From Patescibacteria group bacterium (lineage in GTDB: Bacteria; Patescibacteriota; Microgenomatia; UM-FILTER-40-11): a DNA stretch of 9,719 nucleotides. Within the stretch, counting starts at the first letter, position 1. Each line of letters begins with the position of its first letter. The translations under genes were made by a program, and so were the position numbers. Under the pieces are notes generated by a model. It worked only from the letters and a program-made list of their open reading frames with translations, had not been told where the DNA came from and ran no database searches. Positions 4,316 through 9,719 of the stretch are shown here, piece by piece. Location of the stretch: the NCBI GenBank assembly GCA_023473205.1, contig JAMCYY010000007.1, positions 1 to 9,719 on the forward strand, given 5' to 3'.

Positions 4316-6364
4316 ATGAATAAAAAACTGCCAAAAACTATTCTGACTTTACTTTTCTTTTTAACTCTCTTTTTTCATCCTCAATTTGTTTTTGCCCAAA
4401 CTGATTCTCGAGATAACCCTTCACCTTTTGGTTTCTCAGGCTTAGGTTATTTTTATGAATATTGGGGAAGGTCTTATTTAAATTTACTCAGAGAATCAGG
4501 AGCGCGTTGGTTTCGCGGCACAGGTCAATGGTTGACAGTCCAACCACAAAACAAAAATGTTAGAGATAGTACCTTTGTTTGGGAAGCAAATGATGCAACT
4601 GTTAATGACTTTAGCTCCCTGAGTATTGGACTGATGCCAATCCTTTCTTGGAACTTGAAATATGATTTCAATAATCCTGATGGTTGGACACAAGAATCAA
4701 TCATTATGCCTGATCTAACGCCTACTGTCTCCGAGACCCACTTGCCCAATTATCAACCTGGTGAAAAAATTTCTTACTGGGAAAATTACATTTTCCATCT
4801 TGTTTCCCGTTATGGATCACAGGCTAATGGTCTGGGCACTGGTTATGGTCAAAACAAAATTAAGTATTGGGAACTTTGGAACGAAGAGGACATTAGTTTT
4901 CCCTTGAGCGAAAATGAAGATTCAACTCAAACCCACGCTGAAATGTATGCTAAGTTTCTCATGATAACTTATAAAATGATCAAGAGAGCTGATCCCCAAG
5001 CAAAAGTTTTAATTGGCGGACTGGCTGATTGGAACAGAAAATCTTCTTCTCCAAAAGATAACCAACCAGGGAAAGTTAACCAAAGTACTAAAAATTGGCT
5101 CACTACTTTGTATAATACTGAATTCTCTGGAAACAAAGGCAAATTCGACTCTTTTGATATTCTGGCCATCCATCCGTATATTTCTTTGCCAACTGATGAA
5201 CACCCTGATTCGCTCTCAGCTTATTTAAGAGACTTAACCAACTTTCTAAAATCGCTTGATCCAAATTTTAACAAACCGATTTGGATTTCGGAAATTGGCT
5301 TTAGTTCCTGGAATAACCAAACCAAGTGCAGCCAAGACAATAACTCTTTAGAACGAGAAGTTAGGACTATGGAAAGGACATACCAACAAGCACTTAGTTC
5401 TGGAATAGTTCAAAAAGTTTTTTGGTATAAACTAACGCCAAGCTCGAAAGTCTCCAATTACAATACGAACACCAATTGTCTCATTGTTGATGACCTTTGT
5501 TATGTTCTCTCTCGCTGCATTGATAATATTAAAGAACCTCCTTGCCCCACCCCGGCAATTGGCGGAAGCATTGAAACTTGTCAAAAGTGGCAAAAAGAAC
5601 CTGGTTTTTACAAATATAAAGAATTAGCTTGGCCGCAATTTAACCTTGAAGAAAAAAGTCTTAATCAAGAAATAGATTTATTACCATTAATAAAAAACTT
5701 TTGGTGGGAAAATCCTCAACAACAAATTACTTTTGGTGACAACAGTAATCCTCAAAAAGGACTAGCTTATTATCAGCCTGATAAAAGCCTTTTTACTCAA
5801 CCATCTCTTCCTCAAAATAGCTCTGAAGGCATGATAAAAGCAAACGGAGAAATTTCTCTGCCTTTTTCCGAAAAAATTACGTTACAAATAAACTTAATGT
5901 TTCCACCAAACTCTCCAGAAGGCAATCGTCTTCATTTGCAAATCAACACCCGCGACCCGAGTGACTCTTCTTCTTACCCTCTCTTATTGGACAAATTTTT
6001 TTCTCCTAGCACAGTTCAAGAGATCTCTTTAGACTTAACTCCTTACCGAGGTTTAAAATTGCCCTTGATCGTTTCTCTTTTTACGACTAACTCAAATGAA
6101 AATCCCCAAGGAGTCTCTTGGAAGGTTTTGAAAATCAAATATCATGAAAAAGAAAACAATTCCTGTGTTTGTCCGGCGAGTCTACCGACTAAGCTTTCTG
6201 GTAATGCTGATTGTAACTCGGTTATCGACCGTAGTGATTTAAATTATTGGGTTAATCAATTTATTTCTGGCAATGTCTATCGTGAATACTCTGCTGATTT
6301 TAATTGTAATGGAACTGTTGACAGACAAGATTTGGGTTATTGGATTAATGGGTTTGTCAGATAA
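4316..6364 (+). CDS. Secreted clan GH-A-like glycoside hydrolase with C-terminal dockerin-like module
   Basis: This 682-aa extracellular enzyme probably cleaves polysaccharide or oligosaccharide glycosidic bonds; the substrate cannot be read from the sequence. Residues 1-27 are a Sec signal peptide (basic start, hydrophobic core, cleavage likely after FVFA). About 32-440 look like a (beta/alpha)8 barrel of the GH5/GH39 type: GARWFRG (62-68), GLMPILSWN (105-113), YWELWNE with candidate acid/base E190, AIHPY (284-288), and IWISEIGFSSW with candidate nucleophile E326. The residue after E190 is Glu, not the common Pro. About 450-612 look like a jelly-roll accessory domain. Residues 627-682 form two dockerin-type calcium loops (N630-D632-N634-D638-D641; D661-N663-N665-D669-D672). 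Many Cys residues in the secreted part could form disulphides. It is led by its own promoter, divergent from rmuC, with a membrane-protein gene 11 nt downstream. Confidence 0.82.
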   Translation: MNKKLPKTILTLLFFLTLFFHPQFVFAQTDSRDNPSPFGFSGLGYFYEYWGRSYLNLLRESGARWFRGTGQWLTVQPQNKNVRDSTFVWEANDATVNDFSSLSIGLMPILSWNLKYDFNNPDGWTQESIIMPDLTPTVSETHLPNYQPGEKISYWENYIFHLVSRYGSQANGLGTGYGQNKIKYWELWNEEDISFPLSENEDSTQTHAEMYAKFLMITYKMIKRADPQAKVLIGGLADWNRKSSSPKDNQPGKVNQSTKNWLTTLYNTEFSGNKGKFDSFDILAIHPYISLPTDEHPDSLSAYLRDLTNFLKSLDPNFNKPIWISEIGFSSWNNQTKCSQDNNSLEREVRTMERTYQQALSSGIVQKVFWYKLTPSSKVSNYNTNTNCLIVDDLCYVLSRCIDNIKEPPCPTPAIGGSIETCQKWQKEPGFYKYKELAWPQFNLEEKSLNQEIDLLPLIKNFWWENPQQQITFGDNSNPQKGLAYYQPDKSLFTQPSLPQNSSEGMIKANGEISLPFSEKITLQINLMFPPNSPEGNRLHLQINTRDPSDSSSYPLLLDKFFSPSTVQEISLDLTPYRGLKLPLIVSLFTTNSNENPQGVSWKVLKIKYHEKENNSCVCPASLPTKLSGNADCNSVIDRSDLNYWVNQFISGNVYREYSADFNCNGTVDRQDLGYWINGFVR

Positions 6365-6375
6365 ATTCAATTTTT

Positions 6376-6750
6376 ATGACTAAAAAGAATCGTCGCAATT
6401 TTTCACCAGCATTTATTGTTAATATCATCCTTTGGCTTGTTTTGTTTTTTGTTATCTTTCAAACCTCTCCTGACAAATCATCACTATTGACCTTTGGCGG
6501 TTTACGATTTACGGTTCACGAGAATATATTATTATTCTTTCTTACTCTTACTCTAGCTCTTACTCTTACTTTAGCTTTGCTCTTTGCCAACACCCGCCGC
6601 GGCTTTTTTATCAGTCTATTTATTGACAGCGCCCTTATTCTTTGTCTTTTTAAAGAAGGAAGTTTACTAAATATTGCCTTAATTGGGGCCTTCTTTTTAG
6701 TCATAGAATCTTATTTTTCTTTTCATAAAGGTAACAAGATATCAAGATAA
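6376..6750 (+). CDS. Small multi-pass membrane protein, 124 aa
   Basis: I do not recognise this protein. It has a basic N-terminus (MTKKNRR) and four likely transmembrane helices at about 12-29, 50-71, 76-92 and 97-115. Between helices 1 and 2 lies a short polar stretch, DKSSLLTFGGLRFTVHEN (33-50), that could be a re-entrant or hairpin loop. By the positive-inside rule both termini are cytoplasmic. Helix 2 contains a perfect duplication, LTLTLA-LTLTLA (56-67), from an 18-bp tandem repeat. The ATG lies 11 nt after the hydrolase stop with no Shine-Dalgarno and no clear promoter, so it is probably co-transcribed with the hydrolase. The 66-bp gap to metG holds the next promoter. No catalytic or binding motif is visible, and its function is unknown. 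Confidence 0.75.
   Translation: MTKKNRRNFSPAFIVNIILWLVLFFVIFQTSPDKSSLLTFGGLRFTVHENILLFFLTLTLALTLTLALLFANTRRGFFISLFIDSALILCLFKEGSLLNIALIGAFFLVIESYFSFHKGNKISR
6541..6576 (+). repeat. 18-bp tandem duplication inside a transmembrane helix
   Basis: CTTACTCTTACTCTAGCT (6541-6558) is followed directly by CTTACTCTTACTTTAGCT (6559-6576), identical except for one silent base. The unit also carries a shorter CTTACT sub-repeat. It is in frame and encodes LTLTLA twice in the second helix of the small membrane protein. The high identity suggests a fairly recent slippage event. Confidence 0.85.
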
Positions 6751-6781
6751 CAATTTAGCAATCTAACAATTGTCTTTCTCT

Positions 6782-6810
6782 TTGCTTCTGAGGCTCATTT
6801 GAGCTAAAAT
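6782..6810 (+). promoter_or_regulatory. Promoter of metG
   Basis: TTGCTT (6782-6787, 3 of 6 matches) and TAAAAT (6805-6810, 5 of 6) are separated by 17 nt. The -10 ends 6 nt before the metG ATG (6817), predicting a leaderless message. A small imperfect palindrome, GCTCATTTGAGC (6793-6804), abuts the -10 and could be an operator or chance. Confidence 0.55.
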
Positions 6811-6816
6811 TAGGCC

Positions 6817-8229
6817 ATGGCAAACAAATTTTATATCACTACGCCAATTTATTACGTCAATGATGTTCCCCATATTGGCCATACCTGCACGACCATTGCA
6901 GCTGATATTATTGCCCGATATCATAAAATCCTGGGTGATGAGGTTTTTTTCTTAACGGGAACGGATGAACATGGCGCGAAAGTGGCTGAAGCTGCAGCCA
7001 AAGAGGGCCTTACTCCCCAAGAATTTACTGACAAAGTCTCACGAACATTCTCCAATATCTGGCCAAAATTAAATATTTCATTTGATTATTTTATCCGTAC
7101 CACCAATCCGCAACATAAAAAAATTGTTCAAGAAATTTTAGAAAAAATTTATCAAAAAGGTGATATCTATAAAAGTAAATATAAAGGTCTTTATTGTATT
7201 GGCTGTGAAAAATATATTACTGAAAGTGAACTTGTTGATGGTCGCTGTCCGCTTCATCCTAACCGGCAAGTCTGTGAACAAGAAGAAGAAAATTACTTCT
7301 TCCGGCTTTCAAAATATATTCCAGAGCTAATTGCCGCAATTGAAGATGAAAAAAATCCATTACATTATCAAATAGAACCTGAAGGGAAAAGGCAAGAAGT
7401 ACTTAGCCGCCTTAAAGCAGGGGTTAACGATTTAAGCATTTCCAGGGCTGAAGTCTCCTGGGGAATTCCTTTACCCTGGGATCAAGCCCAAACAATTTAC
7501 GTTTGGGTTGATGCCCTTCTTAATTATTACACCGCGACCAAAATTGTTAATAAAGAAAATTTTTGGCCAGCAAACCTTCACCTAATTGGTAAAGAAATCC
7601 TCTGGTTTCATACTGTCATTTGGCAAGCCTTACTATTAGCCGCAGATATTGCTTTACCTAAAGAAATTTTTGCTCACAGTTTTTATTTAATTGACGGGCA
7701 AAAAATGAGTAAATCATTGGGTAATGTCATTTCTCCGGAAGAACTTTTAGCAAAATTCGGAGTCGATGGCACCCGCTATTTAATCGCCTACTCTTTTCCT
7801 TCTTTAACTGACAGTGATGTTAGCTGGAATAAATTTAAGGAAAAATATAATGCTGATTTGGCCAATGGCTTAGGAAATTTAGCGGCGAGAATTGCTAGAC
7901 TGGCGGAAAAATCAGCGCTAAAGTTTAGTCTGGGAGAGAGTCTCTCATTTAGTCCGGAGGTTCAAGAAGGTGTAAAAAATTTTCGGTTTGATGAAGCTCT
8001 GAATTTTATTTGGACACAAATTGCTAAAGAGAATAAGAGAATTAATGAAAAAAAGCCCTGGGAGTTATCGGGAGAAGAACTAAAAGAGTTTTTGGGTGAA
8101 TCAGTAAAAAAAATTCGTCAAATTGCTTTTGACCTGCAGCCATTTATGCCACAAACAGCTGAAAAAATTTCTAACCAATTTCAAGGACCAGTAATTAAAT
8201 CAGAAAAACCGTTATTTCCACGAATTTAG
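6817..8229 (+). CDS. metG: Methionine--tRNA ligase (MetRS)
   Basis: This cytoplasmic class I aminoacyl-tRNA synthetase charges tRNA-Met with methionine using ATP. The Rossmann catalytic domain carries HIGH as PHIGH (18-22), GTDEHG (48-53), and KMSKS (296-300) in DGQKMSKSLGN. The connective peptide holds one zinc knuckle, C127-x2-C130-x13-C144-x2-H147, as in Thermus-type enzymes, rather than the two-knuckle arrangement. Methionine-pocket segments YVWVDALLNYYTA (228-240) and LIGKEILWFH (256-265) are intact. Residues from about 340 form the helical anticodon-binding domain, including NADLANGLGNLAAR (345-358) and the W in KKPWEL. At 470 aa it lacks the C-terminal EMAP/Trbp111-like tRNA-binding domain that many bacterial MetRS carry, which is a common natural form. 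The start is supported by the promoter 6 nt upstream. The glycosyltransferase gene begins 3 nt after its stop. Confidence 0.97.
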   Translation: MANKFYITTPIYYVNDVPHIGHTCTTIAADIIARYHKILGDEVFFLTGTDEHGAKVAEAAAKEGLTPQEFTDKVSRTFSNIWPKLNISFDYFIRTTNPQHKKIVQEILEKIYQKGDIYKSKYKGLYCIGCEKYITESELVDGRCPLHPNRQVCEQEEENYFFRLSKYIPELIAAIEDEKNPLHYQIEPEGKRQEVLSRLKAGVNDLSISRAEVSWGIPLPWDQAQTIYVWVDALLNYYTATKIVNKENFWPANLHLIGKEILWFHTVIWQALLLAADIALPKEIFAHSFYLIDGQKMSKSLGNVISPEELLAKFGVDGTRYLIAYSFPSLTDSDVSWNKFKEKYNADLANGLGNLAARIARLAEKSALKFSLGESLSFSPEVQEGVKNFRFDEALNFIWTQIAKENKRINEKKPWELSGEELKEFLGESVKKIRQIAFDLQPFMPQTAEKISNQFQGPVIKSEKPLFPRI

Positions 8230-8232
8230 TTT

Positions 8233-9719
8233 ATGCTCCAAAAAAATCAAAAAGGTTATTTTGTACAAAGACTTTTAGAAATCTTACCAGGTTTTGTTTC
8301 CTGGAACCTGATTCTGTTTCCGGTTTGGGGAGCTTTTGTTTCGCCCATGGCAGTGGCTTACTTTGTTCTCCTCTTTGATATTTTCTGGTTCTACAAATCA
8401 ATTACTTTTGCTTTTTTTGCCATTATCGCCCACCTTCGAATTGAAGCCTCACAAAAAATGGACTGGCTGGGAGAACTAAAGTTTTTTCCTGATTGGAAAA
8501 AAGTTCATCATTTTGTCATTATCTGCACTTACAAAGAGCCTTTATATATCTTAGAAAGAACTTTACAAAGCCTGCTTGACCAAACCATGCCTAAAGGACA
8601 AATTAGTATTATCATTGGCTTTGAATCAAGGGAACAAGGCTGGCAGGAAAAGGCAGAAGCAATCAAAAAAATGTTTGGGAATAAATTTGCCCACTTACTG
8701 ATCAGCGAACACACCTTAGTTTTCGGTGAAACTGCTGGTAAGCATTCTAACGCCCGTGCCAGTATTCTTTTGGCCAAAAAAGAACTGATTGACACCCAAA
8801 AAATCGAGGCTGATTATTGCGTCGTTTCTTCTTGTGACGCTGATCACCTTTATCACCCAAACTACTTTGCTAACTTAACCTATAATTTTCTCGATAACCC
8901 CCACCGTTTTAGCCGTTTCTGGCAACCAGCGATTGTCTATTACAACAATTTTTGGCGCTTACCCGCCATTTCCAGGGTAGCTAACACTTTTGGAACGATT
9001 TGGGATATGGCCCAACTGGTTAGGACTGACCGCCTCTTAAACCTGGCCAGTTATTCACTCTCTTTCCGTTTGCTTAACCAAATTGGTTTTTGGGACCAGG
9101 ACGTTATCCCCGAAGACTGGCATATGTTTTTTAAAGCTTTTTTCTCTTCAGGAGGCAAAGTTGAAGTTGAACCAATTTTTCTTCCTCTTTCCGCTGACGC
9201 AGCGGAATCAACCAACTTTTTTAATACGATCAAAAACCAATATCAACAATTAAAACGTTGGGCCTGGGGGGTTTCGGATACACCTTATGTCTTAAAAAAT
9301 TATCTCCTGTCAAGGGACATCCCTTTTTGGGACAAAACTCTCCGCACTCTCCGTTTTATTGAAGACCATTTTCTTTGGCCGGTTAATTGGTTTATTATCA
9401 CCCTTGGGGTTAATATTCCAACCTTTGTTAATAAAAATTTTGCCAAAACCGCTTTGGGTTTTAATTTACCTAAAACTTCTTCCTTTATCTTAACTCTTTG
9501 CTTAATCTCCTTAGGCGTCATTATTTTCATTGATTCCCGTCACCGTCCACCGCGGCCTAAAGAAGTTTCGCGGCTAAGAGCCTTGCTAGTCCCTTTTGAG
9601 TTTATTTTGATGCCCCTTTCCGGCTTTATTTTTGGCGCCCTGCCTGGACTAGACGCCCATACGCGTTTAATGTTAGGTAAATACATGGAATATCGGGTAA
9701 CGGAGATTAAGCAAAGAGT
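8233..9719 (+). CDS. Membrane-bound family 2 glycosyltransferase, 3' end cut by window
   Basis: An open frame of 495 codons runs to the window edge. It is an inverting, GT-A fold, processive-type GT2 enzyme that likely makes or exports an envelope or extracellular polysaccharide; donor and product are unknown. Two membrane segments (about 24-68) precede the cytosolic catalytic domain (about 90-350). This has VIICTYKEP (95-103), GKHSNARA (169-176), the DxD metal/nucleotide-sugar site D202-A-D204 in SSCDADH, the catalytic-base pair E294-D295 in IPEDWHMFF, and Q339-x2-R342-W343, the QxxRW motif of cellulose/chitin/hyaluronan synthase relatives. Further helices follow at about 380-395, 417-433 and 447-470. 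The ending HTRLMLGKYMEYRVTE looks like a C-terminal tail, so probably little is missing. The ATG lies 3 nt after the metG stop without a Shine-Dalgarno, so co-transcription and translational coupling are likely. Confidence 0.88.
   Translation, partial: MLQKNQKGYFVQRLLEILPGFVSWNLILFPVWGAFVSPMAVAYFVLLFDIFWFYKSITFAFFAIIAHLRIEASQKMDWLGELKFFPDWKKVHHFVIICTYKEPLYILERTLQSLLDQTMPKGQISIIIGFESREQGWQEKAEAIKKMFGNKFAHLLISEHTLVFGETAGKHSNARASILLAKKELIDTQKIEADYCVVSSCDADHLYHPNYFANLTYNFLDNPHRFSRFWQPAIVYYNNFWRLPAISRVANTFGTIWDMAQLVRTDRLLNLASYSLSFRLLNQIGFWDQDVIPEDWHMFFKAFFSSGGKVEVEPIFLPLSADAAESTNFFNTIKNQYQQLKRWAWGVSDTPYVLKNYLLSRDIPFWDKTLRTLRFIEDHFLWPVNWFIITLGVNIPTFVNKNFAKTALGFNLPKTSSFILTLCLISLGVIIFIDSRHRPPRPKEVSRLRALLVPFEFILMPLSGFIFGALPGLDAHTRLMLGKYMEYRVTEIKQR

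Noticed and set aside
4496..5228. Several 64-74 codon frames on both strands inside the hydrolase gene
   Set aside because: They are shadows of the hydrolase coding frame, with no start signals and no sensible protein composition.
6516..6704. 62-codon minus-strand frame with an Arg/Val-rich repeat (KAKVRVRARVRVRK)
   Set aside because: The repeat is the antisense reading of the LTLTLA tandem duplication in the membrane-protein gene, and the frame has no supporting start signal.
6751..6772. Inverted CAATT/AATTG arms downstream of the membrane-protein gene, considered as a terminator
   Set aside because: The stem is five AT-rich pairs over a long loop, without a following T-tract.
6793..6804. 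Palindrome GCTCATTTGAGC beside the metG -10, considered as an operator
   Set aside because: It is short, has an asymmetric centre and occurs once. It is noted under the metG promoter but not strong enough to call.
8529..9530. Three minus-strand open frames of 60-88 codons (8529-8795, 9051-9233, 9300-9530)
   Set aside because: They lie antisense within the glycosyltransferase, whose conserved motifs and unbroken frame account for the region.
1..9719. UGA recoding to glycine, as in some CPR lineages
   Set aside because: The 243-aa gene ends plausibly in TGA, no gene core contains in-frame TGA, and glycine is encoded by GGN throughout.
1..9719. CRISPR arrays, tRNA or rRNA genes, insertion sequences, phage or defence genes
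   Set aside because: I saw no spaced direct repeats, cloverleaf sequences, transposase or integrase motifs, or terminal inverted repeats; the repeats present are short and inside genes.

Overview
The window is AT-rich bacterial chromosome with tightly packed, mostly short genes, tiny intergenic gaps, few Shine-Dalgarno sequences and several lineage-restricted hypothetical proteins. This style, together with a 310-residue RmuC, a 470-residue methionyl-tRNA synthetase and a secreted protein ending in a dockerin-like calcium-binding pair, suggests a Candidate Phyla Radiation (Patescibacteria) genome, most likely the Microgenomates side. That placement is inference from gene style, not a phylogeny. 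TAA, TAG and TGA all occur as plausible stops, and I see no sign of UGA recoding.

Layout. Positions 49-309 (+) encode a small helical protein of unknown function behind an extended -10 box. It ends at a hairpin terminator (308-354) shared with a convergent two-gene minus-strand unit: a DUF1653 protein (1109-1345, strong Shine-Dalgarno) followed by an unrecognised 243-residue coiled-coil protein (371-1102). Divergently, 1408-1914 encodes an ECF-type sigma factor. It overlaps by 8 nt a 479-residue single-pass membrane protein (1907-3346) with the topology of an anti-sigma factor/surface sensor. That gene meets rmuC (3343-4275, minus strand) at interlocked stop codons. Across a 40-bp divergent promoter region lies a secreted clan GH-A-like glycoside hydrolase with a C-terminal dockerin-like module (4316-6364), followed 11 nt later by a four-helix membrane protein of unknown function (6376-6750). 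The last unit is metG (6817-8229) and, 3 nt after its stop, a membrane-bound family 2 glycosyltransferase that runs off the right edge (8233-9719).

How the parts may work together. The sigma/membrane-protein pair looks like a trans-envelope signalling module. The hydrolase and the glycosyltransferase both concern extracellular or envelope carbohydrate. No sequence evidence here ties the sigma factor to those genes. RmuC (DNA maintenance) and MetRS (translation) are housekeeping.

The most notable pattern is in the promoters. A -10-like hexamer ends exactly 6 nt before the start codon at 49 (+), 4275 (minus) and 6817 (+), and before an alternative in-frame GTG at 1429 (+). Transcription would then start on or next to the start codon, giving leaderless mRNAs. 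The only clear Shine-Dalgarno sequences precede the DUF1653 gene and the internal anti-sigma-like gene. No RNA genes, CRISPR arrays, insertion sequences or clear mobile-element signs were found, and no stretch over 300 bases lacks a gene.
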